From positions 43,883-107,882 of the forward strand of contig NVWL01000048.1 of the NCBI GenBank assembly GCA_002733645.1: DNA of 64,000 nucleotides, given 5' to 3'. Source of the DNA: Oceanobacter sp. (GTDB lineage: Bacteria; Pseudomonadota; Gammaproteobacteria; Pseudomonadales; Oceanobacteraceae). This document shows positions 17,225-26,660 of the stretch, in pieces (within the stretch, counting starts at the first letter, position 1; each line of letters begins with the position of its first letter). The notes under the pieces are model-generated. The model saw only the letters and a program-made list of their open reading frames with translations, was not told the DNA's origin and did not search any database. The position numbers and the translations under genes are program-made.

Positions 17225-18013
17225 ATGTCGATTAATGAAGTGAACAACAGCAATGCGATTCTCGATCAGTATCGCACGCCGACCCAGACCGAAAAGAAAG
17301 ACAATGAGTTGGGTAAAAATGCGTTTCTTGAGTTGATGGTTGCGCAACTAAACAACCAAAACCCGCTTGAGCCTACAGACAACCAAGCCTTTGTAGCCCA
17401 GCTTGCGCAGTTCTCGTCGGTGGAAGGCATCGATAATTTAAACGATACCGCACAAAGCATGGCCACTCAGTTTACGTCTAACGCGGCATTGCAGGCATCA
17501 AGTTTGGTTGGCCAAAGTGTCATCGTTGAAGGTAACACGACGGGATTATTAACCAATGGTGGCGTCGTCAGCGGGTATGTTGATGTCCCTGCGGCCACCG
17601 GTGATATCACTCTGACGATTGAAAATGCAGCAGGGCAAACACTGGAGCAAATTCCGCTGGGTTCACATGATCAAGGTTCAATGTCGGTACGTTGGGATGG
17701 TTACAACATGATGCTTGATGGCGACATTATTGACCTTGATCGTACGGCTATGAATTTGAAACAGTATATGCGCGATGAAAATGGCGACGTGGTAATGGAT
17801 GACGATGGCAACCCTATTGAGAACGTGTACCCGCCGGGTCAATACGTATTTAAGCTCAGCGGCACAATCGCCGGTGAGAGTGAGCAACTTGATATGCAGA
17901 TGAGCTCACGTGTCGATAGCGTCACCATGAATTCTGGTGGTGAAGTGACGCTCAATCTAACTGGTGGCGAGCGCGCTACCTTAGCTCAGATTAAACAAAT
18001 TCTGGACGCCTGA
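17225..18013 (+). CDS. flgD: Flagellar hook assembly scaffold FlgD
   Basis: A 262-residue hook-cap protein. The conserved N-terminal export/cap region is present (KNAFLELMVAQLNNQNPLEP, then FVAQLAQFSSVEGIDNLN). A FlgD tudor/Ig-like region follows (SSLVGQSVIVEGN; GQTLEQIPLGSHDQGSMSVRWDG). An acidic insert at about 180-200 (MRDENGDVVMDDDGNP) makes it slightly longer than E. coli FlgD (231 aa). FlgD caps the growing hook and is essential for polymerising FlgE, encoded next. Confidence 0.94.
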   Translation: MSINEVNNSNAILDQYRTPTQTEKKDNELGKNAFLELMVAQLNNQNPLEPTDNQAFVAQLAQFSSVEGIDNLNDTAQSMATQFTSNAALQASSLVGQSVIVEGNTTGLLTNGGVVSGYVDVPAATGDITLTIENAAGQTLEQIPLGSHDQGSMSVRWDGYNMMLDGDIIDLDRTAMNLKQYMRDENGDVVMDDDGNPIENVYPPGQYVFKLSGTIAGESEQLDMQMSSRVDSVTMNSGGEVTLNLTGGERATLAQIKQILDA

Positions 18014-18033
18014 TCCAGCAGAGGAGTAGCAAT

Positions 18034-21000
18034 ATGGCTTTTAATATTGGTTTAAGTGGTATCCGTGCAGCCTCTACTGATCTTGAGGTGACAGGTAACA
18101 ACATCGCTAATGCGAGCACGATTGGGTTTAAAGAATCTCGTGCTGAGTTTGCCGATGTGTACACATCCACATTGCTTGGTACAGGCCTTAAGCCTGTGGG
18201 TAGTGGGGTCATGGTGGATAACGTCCGGCAGGAATTTTCGCAAGGTAATATCAGCGGGACAGAGAATGCCCTTGATCTTGCCGTTGACGGTAACGGCTTC
18301 TTTGTATTAAACGATTTAGGCAGTGTGAGTTATACGCGTTCGGGGATATTTTCACTCGATAAAGAAGGCTTTGTGGTGGCCAATAATGGTTCACGCTTGC
18401 AAGGTTATGAAGCAAATGGCAATGGGGTTGTTAGTGGTGTTCTTGGCGACATTAGTATTGAAATCTCTAATCAGGCACCGCGCTTAACAACCCTCACTTC
18501 GGCGATTGTTAACCTCAATGCGGGTGAAGAAGTACTGCAAGAACAAGGGCTTCAACTTCAGTCAAACGGTTTAGCCATTGGTACCGCGGATGCCGGTATT
18601 ATTGAATCGACTAAAACCGTTCTAGCCTCCGCAGGTCAACCAACGGCGGCGGGTATTCCGGCACAAGTGATGTTTGGTAATACCGTCACTGCAGTAGCAA
18701 CCAGTGGTACTGGTTATGGTGCGGTATCGATGACTTTTGATATTGGGGACGGCAACGGCAGCCAGACAATTACTCTGGCGGGCACCGCAGGCCCAGTAAC
18801 CAACCAAGAAGTATTGAATGATATCCAAGCGGCGTTAGATGCCACTTTTGGTTCTCAGCAATTACGTGCTATTGAGGACGATGTTACCGGTCAGCTTGTC
18901 ATTGAGCGGGCAGGCTATAACGCCACGAACGGCACGTCATTTTCGATCACGACCACCGCTGGTTGGGATGCTGACTTTGGTGCTCCTGGTACTGTCGCTG
19001 CGGGGGCATCAGGGCAGCAGTTATTTGTTGGGGCAAGCCCAGTGACGGCTGACTTTAGATCGATTCCTGGTACGCAAACAACGACCCGAACGACGGCTAC
19101 ACCAGCGTTGAATATTGTGTCCAGTGATCCGGGAGAATTTGCAGTACTCACGGCGAATAACACCTACAGCGCCCTTGATCTGGAAGACAAGGTGGCTCCG
19201 GCGACAGATAACGTATTGGCGTTTCGAATTGCTACCGAAGGTGGGGATTTATACCCTATTAATTTAAGTGAGGCGGCTTGGTTAGGTGCGCCTCCTGTGG
19301 CATACAATAGTGTCACCACTGGTGAAATCGTTGCCGAAATAAATGCCCAAATCACTGCCACCGCTGGCGCGGGTAATGAGCAAGTATTAGCGGTTAATAA
19401 CGGTGGCCGTGTTGAATTCCAAGTACAAGCGCCAGGGAGTCGTGGTGACTTTGTACAGCTTGCTGATAACTCAGTTAGCTCGGTTGGCTACGATCTAATT
19501 AATTTAGGGTTTTTAAGTAATAACCGCCTTGATGGTGGTGTTGAACCGGTATTGGCTAACAACGAATTTAATCTTGAAGTGACCAGCTCAACCGGCAACG
19601 TGGGTGGGCCATTCACCATCACAATTCCACCGGCTAATTACGCAAACCTTGAAGCTCTGGCGGTGGCAGTACAGCAGCAAATTGATATTTACATTGGTGC
19701 TGGTGGCTTAGCCGGCAAAGTGTCTGTGGATGCCGTTGGTGGCCAGCTCGTATTTACCAATACTCAGGTTGGGGCAGGTGAGGGCATCGCCATTACGCCA
19801 ACTGTTGGCGAACCTCAAGCGGTCACTGAGTTGGGCTTTGACAGTATGTTTATTGTGACTGGTCAAGATGAAGTGGACCGTACCAACAGTTTCCGCCTTA
19901 ACTTAACCGTTCCAGCTCCTGACGCTGATGGGCGAAGCGGTTCCGTCATCGTTTCCTTAGATGAAGAATATCGCTCCGTGCAGCAATTAGCGGCCAGTAT
20001 TAATCGTCAATTAAACAGTCAAGACGCAGATAACTACATAGGTATTCAAGCTGCAGCGGTGGAAGTCGTCCCGCAAACGGTACCACCACAATACAAGCTA
20101 GAATTGAATGCGGTAGAGGCCGGTGAAGCGTCTATCATCTCGATCACGAACATTTCAGCAGGTGGCCTGGATGTTTCGGAAGGCGATCTTTACGGCATCT
20201 TGCAGGTTAACCCTGATGACGGCTCGCTCCTAACCACAGGTATTGAAGGGGTCAGTAACGAGTACCCAGAACAACGAGTTACCTTGATCGATCCAGAAGG
20301 TAACGAGACAGAAATTGTTATCCCAGATAATGCTGAGGCTAATGAAATCGTCTCTTTGTTTAATCAGCAGCCAGGCGTCACCGCCTCGGCTGAAACGGTA
20401 ATGACAATTCCCTTTTCCGGTTATAACACGCCGGGCAATGATATGAATCTAACCTTAAATGGGCAGGTGCTTGAGTCGACCAGCCTTGAAGAGATAGCGG
20501 ACGAAATCAATGCATACCGATCGACGACATTGCCCGGCTTTAACGCCGAAATTAGCGCAGATGGTAATTTGGTTATTACCAATGAAATAGGGCGAGACAT
20601 CAAACTGGCCATCGATAGCCCAGTGGTAACTGACTCCTTAGTTGTGCAGGGGGCAGAAGGCACTGGCCCGGTTGTCTTGGGGGGAACCTCCGCAGCGGAT
20701 GTGGCAGCAGCAGTCGGCGGTTCAGTGAACTTCGTCTTTAATGAAGGTTACATCCTTCGTGATCCGCAGCCAGTGGTCTCCGGTATTTTTGGAGCACTGA
20801 CCGATGACGAATACAGTAACTATGTATTAAATGCCTTTGAGCCAACAGATCAAGAAACCTATAACCATGCTACCTCAACTACGATCTACGATAGCTTGGG
20901 TAATAGCCATGTGATGACGCAATATTTTGTCAAAGAGCCTCTTGATGCATCGCGACCTAACGAGCAAAACGTTTGGGCCATGTATGTGCTGGTGGATGGT

Positions 21001-21669
21001 CAAGACGTGGGAGACCCAGACCCAGGCTTGGTCTTTCCAGATAACTTAGAACCAACACGAGCGCGTTTCGAAATCTTCTTTAACCAAGATGGTTCGCTTG
21101 ATGACGTTGCTACTGGTGATTTGTTTATTACCAACTGGGACCCGGTGGATGTCAACGGTGACCCAACAGGGGCTATGCAATCGACCAATGTGCTCGAAGG
21201 TGGTTTGCCACTGACCGATCCCTCTACCAACTCCAACTTCCAGTTGAGTCTCTCGGGCTCTACCCAGTTTGGTAGTGAATTCTCGGTTAATGAAGTGAAT
21301 CAAAACGGCTACGCAACGGGTCGATTAACGGGCCTTGAAGTGGACGAGGGCGGTATTATCTTTGCCCGATTCACCAACGGTCAGGCGCAAACATTAGGGC
21401 AGGTTGCGTTAGCAAACTTCCGTAATCCGGAAGGGTTAACACCTGTAGGTGATACCGCATGGGGGGAATCCTTTGAATCAGGGATTCCAACCGTAGGCTC
21501 ACCTAGAACGGCGTCGTTTGGTCAAATTCGATCCTCAGCGCTGGAAGATTCCAACGTTGATCTGTCCGAAGAGCTGGTGGGATTAATCATCGCCCAGCGG
21601 AACTTCCAAGCAAGTGCTAAAACCATTGAGACTACAGATCAGATAACGCAGGCGATTCTGAATATCTAA
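18034..21669 (+). CDS. flgE: Flagellar hook protein FlgE, giant form
   Basis: A 1211-residue hook subunit, about three times E. coli FlgE (402 aa). Both ends are canonical: LSGIRAASTDLEVTGNNIAN at the N-terminus and SSALEDSNVDLSEELVGLIIAQRNFQASAKT at the C-terminus. The flagellar-family LDLAVDGNGFFVL and SYTRSGIF regions are also present. The extra length is an insertion from about residue 150 to 920. It contains several similar modules of roughly 90-110 residues, each with a variation of E(I/V)...IN.Q......V.A......G.LVF......G..I.I, resembling flagellin/hook IN modules. The frame is continuous with no sign of fusion, so the gene is likely functional. A sigma-54 promoter downstream restarts transcription at flgF. 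Confidence 0.94.
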   Translation: MAFNIGLSGIRAASTDLEVTGNNIANASTIGFKESRAEFADVYTSTLLGTGLKPVGSGVMVDNVRQEFSQGNISGTENALDLAVDGNGFFVLNDLGSVSYTRSGIFSLDKEGFVVANNGSRLQGYEANGNGVVSGVLGDISIEISNQAPRLTTLTSAIVNLNAGEEVLQEQGLQLQSNGLAIGTADAGIIESTKTVLASAGQPTAAGIPAQVMFGNTVTAVATSGTGYGAVSMTFDIGDGNGSQTITLAGTAGPVTNQEVLNDIQAALDATFGSQQLRAIEDDVTGQLVIERAGYNATNGTSFSITTTAGWDADFGAPGTVAAGASGQQLFVGASPVTADFRSIPGTQTTTRTTATPALNIVSSDPGEFAVLTANNTYSALDLEDKVAPATDNVLAFRIATEGGDLYPINLSEAAWLGAPPVAYNSVTTGEIVAEINAQITATAGAGNEQVLAVNNGGRVEFQVQAPGSRGDFVQLADNSVSSVGYDLINLGFLSNNRLDGGVEPVLANNEFNLEVTSSTGNVGGPFTITIPPANYANLEALAVAVQQQIDIYIGAGGLAGKVSVDAVGGQLVFTNTQVGAGEGIAITPTVGEPQAVTELGFDSMFIVTGQDEVDRTNSFRLNLTVPAPDADGRSGSVIVSLDEEYRSVQQLAASINRQLNSQDADNYIGIQAAAVEVVPQTVPPQYKLELNAVEAGEASIISITNISAGGLDVSEGDLYGILQVNPDDGSLLTTGIEGVSNEYPEQRVTLIDPEGNETEIVIPDNAEANEIVSLFNQQPGVTASAETVMTIPFSGYNTPGNDMNLTLNGQVLESTSLEEIADEINAYRSTTLPGFNAEISADGNLVITNEIGRDIKLAIDSPVVTDSLVVQGAEGTGPVVLGGTSAADVAAAVGGSVNFVFNEGYILRDPQPVVSGIFGALTDDEYSNYVLNAFEPTDQETYNHATSTTIYDSLGNSHVMTQYFVKEPLDASRPNEQNVWAMYVLVDGQDVGDPDPGLVFPDNLEPTRARFEIFFNQDGSLDDVATGDLFITNWDPVDVNGDPTGAMQSTNVLEGGLPLTDPSTNSNFQLSLSGSTQFGSEFSVNEVNQNGYATGRLTGLEVDEGGIIFARFTNGQAQTLGQVALANFRNPEGLTPVGDTAWGESFESGIPTVGSPRTASFGQIRSSALEDSNVDLSEELVGLIIAQRNFQASAKTIETTDQITQAILNI

Positions 21670-21687
21670 CCTCTGTTTATCGGCAGG

Positions 21688-21754
21688 CCGGAATGACCCC
21701 TCCTAACATGTGATGCCCAGCAGTGTAGGAGGGGGTCACACCGGCGTATCCGCA
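21688..21754 (+). other. Inverted repeat between flgE and flgF
   Basis: CCGGAATGACCCCTCCTAACA pairs with a downstream TGTAGGAGGGGGTCACACCGG apart from small bulges. No T-run follows. A shorter CGGCAA/TTGCCG hairpin followed by TTTCTCCTCT is at 21779-21803. Together they could attenuate read-through from flgE or stabilise its mRNA 3' end. Confidence 0.5.
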
Positions 21755-21866
21755 AAACGATTAATAACCGCACCCTACCGGCAACCGCTTGCCGTTTCTC
21801 CTCTGTGGGAGCCATTTTTCTGCCTCGACAACCTCTAACCTATTGATAAGTAAAGGTATTTATTAG

Positions 21867-21884
21867 TTGGCACGCCCTTCGCAA
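21867..21884 (+). promoter_or_regulatory. Sigma-54 promoter for flgF operon
   Basis: TTGGCACGCCCTTCGCAA has GG at 21869-21870, ten bases, then GC at 21881-21882, with a perfect TTGGCACG -24 box. The near copy of the flgB upstream element lies at 21831-21849. It drives flgF-flgG-flgH-flgI. Confidence 0.85.
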
Positions 21885-21920
21885 TCAACAAGTAACTGAA
21901 CTGATTGAAAAGGCACCACT

Positions 21921-22667
21921 ATGGACCGCGCACTTTACATCGCCATGTCCGGGGCAAAGCAAAACACTTACGGGCAAGCCGCACACGCCAACAACTTGGC
22001 CAATGTCAGCACCACAGGTTTCCGCTCAGATTACACCCAGAGCCGTGCTCAGGGCGTCTTTGGCGAGCACTTTCCAAGCCGTGCTTACGCTATGACAGAG
22101 CGTCCAGCCAGTGACCTGCAAATGGGGTCACTCATGGAAACAGGCAACAACCTAGATCTTGCCATTGAAGGCAGTGGTTGGTTTGCCGTGGTGGGGCCGG
22201 ATGGCCAAGAAGCCTACACCCGAGCAGGCGACTTAAGCGTCGATGCACTCGGTCGAGTGGTCAACGGCAGCGGCCGCCAGCTGATTGGCGATGGCGGTCC
22301 AGTCACCTTGCCCGAATATGAGCAAATTGATATCTCGAAAGCAGGCATCATTACCATACAGCCAAAAGGCGAAGTGCCCGCCGGGGTTGCTGAGCCTGTG
22401 CAGCTGAAGCTTGTTAACCCTGATGGTGAATTACTAGAAAAAGGCGAAGACGGCCTATTCCGTTTTCGTGAACCGGGTACGCCGCCAGCTCAGCCAGATC
22501 CAAATATCTCCGTTGTCGGTGGCTTTGTAGAAAGCAGTAACGTCAATGCCGTGAGTGAACTCACCAGCCTTATTCAGCTGAATCGACAGTATGAAATGCA
22601 GGTGAAAATGATGAAGCGCGTGGATGAACTCGCCGCCGCAACCACTCAAATTATGTCGAATCAGTAG
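21921..22667 (+). CDS. flgF: Flagellar basal-body rod protein FlgF
   Basis: A 248-residue rod protein. It begins MDRALYIAMSGAKQNTYGQ and has the NNLANVSTTGFRSD motif (about 29-42), LDLAIEGSGWFAV and YTRAGDLSVDALG, and ends with the rod C-terminal helix (SLIQLNRQYEMQVKMMKRVD). Length matches the family (about 250 aa). It is first in the second rod/ring operon, downstream of a sigma-54 promoter. Confidence 0.95.
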   Translation: MDRALYIAMSGAKQNTYGQAAHANNLANVSTTGFRSDYTQSRAQGVFGEHFPSRAYAMTERPASDLQMGSLMETGNNLDLAIEGSGWFAVVGPDGQEAYTRAGDLSVDALGRVVNGSGRQLIGDGGPVTLPEYEQIDISKAGIITIQPKGEVPAGVAEPVQLKLVNPDGELLEKGEDGLFRFREPGTPPAQPDPNISVVGGFVESSNVNAVSELTSLIQLNRQYEMQVKMMKRVDELAAATTQIMSNQ

Positions 22668-22678
22668 GGGCTAATATT

Positions 22679-23464
22679 ATGATGAATTCACTTTGGGTGA
22701 GTAAAACAGGGCTTGAAGCACAAGACCTCGCGCTGACCACCGTATCCAACAACTTAGCCAACGTATCGACCACAGGCTTTAAAAAAGATCGTCCGGTATT
22801 TGAAGATCTGATTTATCAAATACAGCGACAGCCGGGGGCGAACAGTTCCGCCGATAGCCGTTTACCGTCGGGTTTGCAGTTGGGTACAGGTGTTCGCACC
22901 GCAGGAACACAAAAAGTATTTACCACAGGTTCGCTGAATATTACCGATCAGCCGTTGGATGTTGCTGTTAATGGCCGAGGTTTTTTCCAGATACAAATGC
23001 CGGATGGCAACATTGGATATACCCGGGATGGAACATTCCACATCAGCAACGAAGGTGTGGTAGTGAACGTCAATGGTTACCCGTTAGAGCCGCAAATAAC
23101 CATTCCAGAATTAACGAACCAGCTCACCATTAGTGAGGATGGCATCGTTCAAGCCACTATGTTTGGTGATCCCAATCCACAGCAGTTAGGCCAAATTGAA
23201 ACCGTTGATTATATCAATCCGGCAGGCTTACAAGCCGTGGGCGGAAATATCTTTTACGAAACCGCCGCCAGTGGTGCGCCGCAAGCGGGTGTTCCGGGTG
23301 AAGATGGTTTTGGTCAAGTCATTCAAGGCGCACTCGAAAACTCCAACGTTGAAGTAGTTGAAGAGCTGGTGAAAATGATTACTGTGCAGCGTGCTTACGA
23401 AATGAACTCCAAAGTCGTATCAGCCGCTGACCAAATGCTGCAGTTCCTAACGCAAAATACGTAA
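22679..23464 (+). CDS. flgG: Flagellar distal rod protein FlgG
   Basis: A 261-residue distal rod subunit. It begins MMNSLWVSKTGLEAQDLALT and carries the NNLANVSTTGFKKDRPVFED motif, LDVAVNGRGFFQIQMPDG, YTRDGTFHISNEG and the C-terminal SNVEVVEELVKMITVQRAYEMN. These are nearly invariant in FlgG, and length is standard (260 aa). It lies 11 bases after flgF. Confidence 0.97.
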   Translation: MMNSLWVSKTGLEAQDLALTTVSNNLANVSTTGFKKDRPVFEDLIYQIQRQPGANSSADSRLPSGLQLGTGVRTAGTQKVFTTGSLNITDQPLDVAVNGRGFFQIQMPDGNIGYTRDGTFHISNEGVVVNVNGYPLEPQITIPELTNQLTISEDGIVQATMFGDPNPQQLGQIETVDYINPAGLQAVGGNIFYETAASGAPQAGVPGEDGFGQVIQGALENSNVEVVEELVKMITVQRAYEMNSKVVSAADQMLQFLTQNT

Positions 23465-23503
23465 TGTAAACATCGACTTTTGAACACCCAAAGGAGGTGT
23501 GAC

Positions 23504-24184
23504 ATGAAACGACTAATAACACTCAGTTTTGCATTAACACTCGCTGCTTGTAGCACTGTGACACCAGAGCGGGATGTATTTCCTAATGACCCTGACTTTG
23601 CCCCTGTGTCTTCGCAAAGCTTAGAGGCGCCGCCAAGTAATACCGGTTCGTTATTTCAACCTCGGTATAGCATTGGTCTCTACACCGACCAGCAAGCGAC
23701 CAAAGTGGGGGACATTATTACGGTGATATTTGATGAACAATACCAGTCGTCAAAATCAGCAGAAACGTCCGCGGATAAATCATCGAATAACAGCATGTCT
23801 GTGCCGAATGTTTTAGGCACTGTGCCGGGTTGGAAAAACCTGACCATGGACTCTGAAACCGCAAACGACCGACAATTCAGCGGTAAAGGCGAGGCTGATC
23901 GCTCCAACAGCTTGAGTGGTCAGATTAGCGTGACCGTATCCGATATTTTGCCGAATGGCGTATTAAGAATTCGTGGTGAAAAATGGTTAACCCTAAGTGA
24001 AGGGGATGAATACATTCGCATAAGCGGCATGATTCGCCCGCAAGATATCACTCCAGATAATACTGTTGCTTCCAGTAAAGTTGCTGATGCACGCATCTCA
24101 TTTGGTGGCCGTGGCAACTTAAATAACAGCACTAAGCAAGGATGGGCAGACCGCATATTTATGTCACCTTGGTGGCCGTTCTGA
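23504..24184 (+). CDS. flgH: Flagellar L-ring lipoprotein FlgH
   Basis: A 226-residue outer-membrane lipoprotein with lipobox LAAC (Cys16). Typical FlgH segments are SIGLYTDQQATKVGDIITVI, the FSGKGEADRSNSLSGQISV region and the C-terminal ISGMIRPQDITPDN, SSKVADARISFGGRG. It forms the L-ring around the rod in the outer membrane. The frame is open eight codons upstream, but a strong AAGGAGG sits just before the ATG at 23504. Confidence 0.95.
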   Translation: MKRLITLSFALTLAACSTVTPERDVFPNDPDFAPVSSQSLEAPPSNTGSLFQPRYSIGLYTDQQATKVGDIITVIFDEQYQSSKSAETSADKSSNNSMSVPNVLGTVPGWKNLTMDSETANDRQFSGKGEADRSNSLSGQISVTVSDILPNGVLRIRGEKWLTLSEGDEYIRISGMIRPQDITPDNTVASSKVADARISFGGRGNLNNSTKQGWADRIFMSPWWPF

Positions 24185-24269
24185 TTGATCATCAATTGGC
24201 ATACGACCTGCATTAAACCCGTTACATCACAGAAAACGTGACCAAAACACCGAAATGACGGGATAAACA

Positions 24270-25370
24270 ATGAAAAACTGGCGTCAAACAATCGTCATTC
24301 TTATGCTTGGGTTTTTTACCTATCTCGCCCATGCAGAGCGAATTAAAGACATCACCAGCATTTCTGGTATTCGATCGAATCAACTCGTGGGCTACGGTCT
24401 GGTTGTGGGCCTAGACGGTAGCGGCGATAAAGCGCCGTTTACCACACAAACCTTCCTTAACATGATGACTGAATTTGGCATCACGTTACCTCAAGGCACA
24501 GACCCAAAGCTTAAGAACGTGGCTGCCGTGTCGGTTACCGCTGAATTACCGCCTTTCTCTAAGCCCGGCCAGCGTGTAGATATCACCGTATCGTCGTTAG
24601 GCAACGCCAAAAGCCTACGTGGCGGCACTTTGTTGTTTACACCGTTAAAAGCGGCGGATGGAAATATATACGCTGTTGGGCAGGGGAATTTAGTGGTTGG
24701 CGGTTTTGGCGCTGACGGCAACGATGGTTCAAGCATCACTGTTAATGTCCCTAGTGTGGGGCGCATACCTAATGGCGCAACGGTTGAGCAAGCAGTGCCA
24801 AGTAATTTTGGACGCGGTGACAGCATGATCTTCAACTTAGACCAGCCAGATTTCACCACGGCCCGCTATATGACCGAAAAAATTAATGACCTTCTCGGGC
24901 CGGGAACAGCAGAAGCATTAGATGCTGCTAGTATTAGGATTAGTGCTCCACGTGATACCAGCCAGCGAGTGGCGTATCTTTCGATAATAGAAAACCTAGA
25001 AATAGAAACCGGTAAAGAGCGCGCTAAGATAATCATTAACTCGCGCACCGGCACTATCGTCATGGGGCAAAATGTACGAATAGAGCCAGTGGCTGTTACG
25101 CATGGCAGCTTGACGGTTACCATTACTGAAGATTTTGAAGTCGCGCAGCCCAATGCACTAGCAGAAGGTGAAACTGTGGTAGTGCCGCAAACCAACATCA
25201 ATATTGATGATGGTGGTGATAACCGAATGTTCAAATTTGGCCCGGGAATTACCTTAGACGACATCGTAAAAGCCGTAAATGAAGTGGGAGCTGCGCCTGG
25301 TGACCTAATGGCTATATTAGAAGCGATGAAACAGGCAGGCGCACTTAAAGCGGAATTAATTGTAATATGA
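24270..25370 (+). CDS. flgI: Flagellar P-ring protein FlgI
   Basis: A 366-residue periplasmic P-ring subunit. It has a signal peptide (cleavage near AHA|ERIKD), then the invariant [20 protein letters not shown] and [18 protein letters not shown]. Later segments include [31 protein letters not shown] and [20 protein letters not shown]. Length is the usual 365. Its stop overlaps the next start (ATGA). flgJ, its usual neighbour, is displaced to 40.5 kb. Confidence 0.97.
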   Translation: MKNWRQTIVILMLGFFTYLAHAERIKDITSISGIRSNQLVGYGLVVGLDGSGDKAPFTTQTFLNMMTEFGITLPQGTDPKLKNVAAVSVTAELPPFSKPGQRVDITVSSLGNAKSLRGGTLLFTPLKAADGNIYAVGQGNLVVGGFGADGNDGSSITVNVPSVGRIPNGATVEQAVPSNFGRGDSMIFNLDQPDFTTARYMTEKINDLLGPGTAEALDAASIRISAPRDTSQRVAYLSIIENLEIETGKERAKIIINSRTGTIVMGQNVRIEPVAVTHGSLTVTITEDFEVAQPNALAEGETVVVPQTNINIDDGGDNRMFKFGPGITLDDIVKAVNEVGAAPGDLMAILEAMKQAGALKAELIVI

Positions 25371-25669
25371 ATGATGATCTATTTGATGACGTTAAAAACC
25401 TCTCGCTTGAACTACGTTCACTTATTCGACAGGGCGTTAAAGAAGGCGTAGAAGAGCGAATTAATAAACGTAATGAACTGATGCAAGAATGGTTTGCACA
25501 AGTCAAAGACCTAATATCGATGACTAACGAACAACAAGTCTTCTTGGAAGATTTATTACAGGAAGAACAAGGCTTACTCGAAATGCTACAGCAAGAGCAG
25601 CGCAATATATCCGGTGCGCAGCAGGGTCAGATAAAAGTGAATCAATACGCAGAGATCTTGAAGCACTAA
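25367..25669 (+). CDS. Small helical protein coupled to flgI, possibly a flagellar chaperone
   Basis: A 100-residue acidic protein that overlaps the flgI stop by four bases. It is almost entirely heptad-like helix: [20 protein letters not shown], then [20 protein letters not shown]. It has no signal peptide. Its size and composition resemble small flagellar export chaperones such as FliT or FlgN, but no diagnostic motif was recognised, so the function is open. Its place, where flgJ normally sits, and the translational coupling suggest a flagellar role. Confidence 0.75.
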   Translation: MNDDLFDDVKNLSLELRSLIRQGVKEGVEERINKRNELMQEWFAQVKDLISMTNEQQVFLEDLLQEEQGLLEMLQQEQRNISGAQQGQIKVNQYAEILKH

Positions 25670-25693
25670 CACAAGCCGCGGCTCGTATAGGGC

Positions 25694-25747
25694 TGGTTTA
25701 ATTGTCGCCTAATGCCTTAAAAACAGGCGCTGAACGACAATTAACCA
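25694..25747. terminator. Large hairpin between convergent genes
   Basis: TGGTTTAATTGTCG pairs with CGACAATTAACCA (one bulged T), with an inner CGCCT/AGGCG stem. It lies between the flgI operon and the minus-strand hydrolase and probably terminates both, although the T/A-rich flanks are weak. Confidence 0.55.
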
Positions 25748-25769
25748 CGAACCATGTAGCGTCGAAAGC

Positions 25770-26660
25770 TTACGCACGTTTCAGCGGAAACTCTTTCGCT
25801 AACCAATCGATTTGCGTTTGTACTGTTTTCTCAAACCATTCGCCAACATAGATATCAAAGTGGCCAGTATCGAATTCTAAAACGGTGCCTTGACGCAATT
25901 TTTTAGCGTATTTTAAGGTTGGGCCAACCGGTGCAACAGAATCTTTTAAGCAGGCAATTAATAACGTAGGGCAGGTGATCGCCCCCATGCTACGGCCAGG
26001 GAAATAGGTGGTAATAGCAAAGCCAAAGCGAGCGGCAACGTGTCCGATGATGGTCTGATTGTCGGGCTTTATCGCATTGTAACCACTCATGGCATCGGGA
26101 GCTGTCATCAGAGCAGCATCTCCCGGATGTCCAGATAGGTTAACCATCACGGGTATTTTCTTAACTGGTGACGTTAGCAAATCAAGCGTCGCCAATGCAG
26201 TTACTTTTAATGAACTAACTGGATGCAAGGCTAATGTTGATGCAAGGCCATTGGTGAACGGGCATTGAGACATCACACCAGCAACCCCGGGTACATTCGC
26301 GGCCGTTTTTAATACATGGCCACCGCTGAATGAGCTTCCCCAAATAATCACTTTAGAGTTATCAACGCGCTTATCCTTTTGGACAAACTTTACCGCATTA
26401 GCCCAGTCTTCTAATTGATGTTTGATACTTAATAATTGACGAGGCTCGCCGCTGCTGTCGCCAAAGTAACGGTAATCAAAGACTAAACATGCATAGCCTT
26501 CAGCGCAGTAACGTTCTGCAAACGCATCAAGGCGCATGGATCTCACGGCTCCTAGTCCATGAGCCATAACGATAATAGGGGCGGGGTGTGTTGATTCAGG
26601 TAAATAGAGCCATGCAGCGCAACGCTCGCCACCTGATTGAAATTCAACATCCGTACGCAT
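25770..26660 (-). CDS. Alpha/beta hydrolase
   Basis: A 296-residue cytosolic alpha/beta hydrolase. The oxyanion region IIVMAHGLGAVRSMRLDAFA, the nucleophile elbow GSSFSGG (Ser at about residue 115), an Asp in ACLKDSVAP and the His in FDTGHFDIY make a complete catalytic triad. DYRYFGDSSGEPRQ is typical of dienelactone-hydrolase/acetyl-esterase-like members. Substrate is unknown. It is transcribed away from the TetR gene at 26988, with a palindrome between them, so it is probably controlled by that repressor. Confidence 0.85.
   Translation of the reverse strand: MRTDVEFQSGGERCAAWLYLPESTHPAPIIVMAHGLGAVRSMRLDAFAERYCAEGYACLVFDYRYFGDSSGEPRQLLSIKHQLEDWANAVKFVQKDKRVDNSKVIIWGSSFSGGHVLKTAANVPGVAGVMSQCPFTNGLASTLALHPVSSLKVTALATLDLLTSPVKKIPVMVNLSGHPGDAALMTAPDAMSGYNAIKPDNQTIIGHVAARFGFAITTYFPGRSMGAITCPTLLIACLKDSVAPVGPTLKYAKKLRQGTVLEFDTGHFDIYVGEWFEKTVQTQIDWLAKEFPLKRA

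Noticed and set aside
18034..21669. Giant FlgE as a fusion of two genes or an assembly error
   Set aside because: N- and C-terminal FlgE motifs are both in one uninterrupted frame with no internal start region, and FlgK is enlarged in a similar way.
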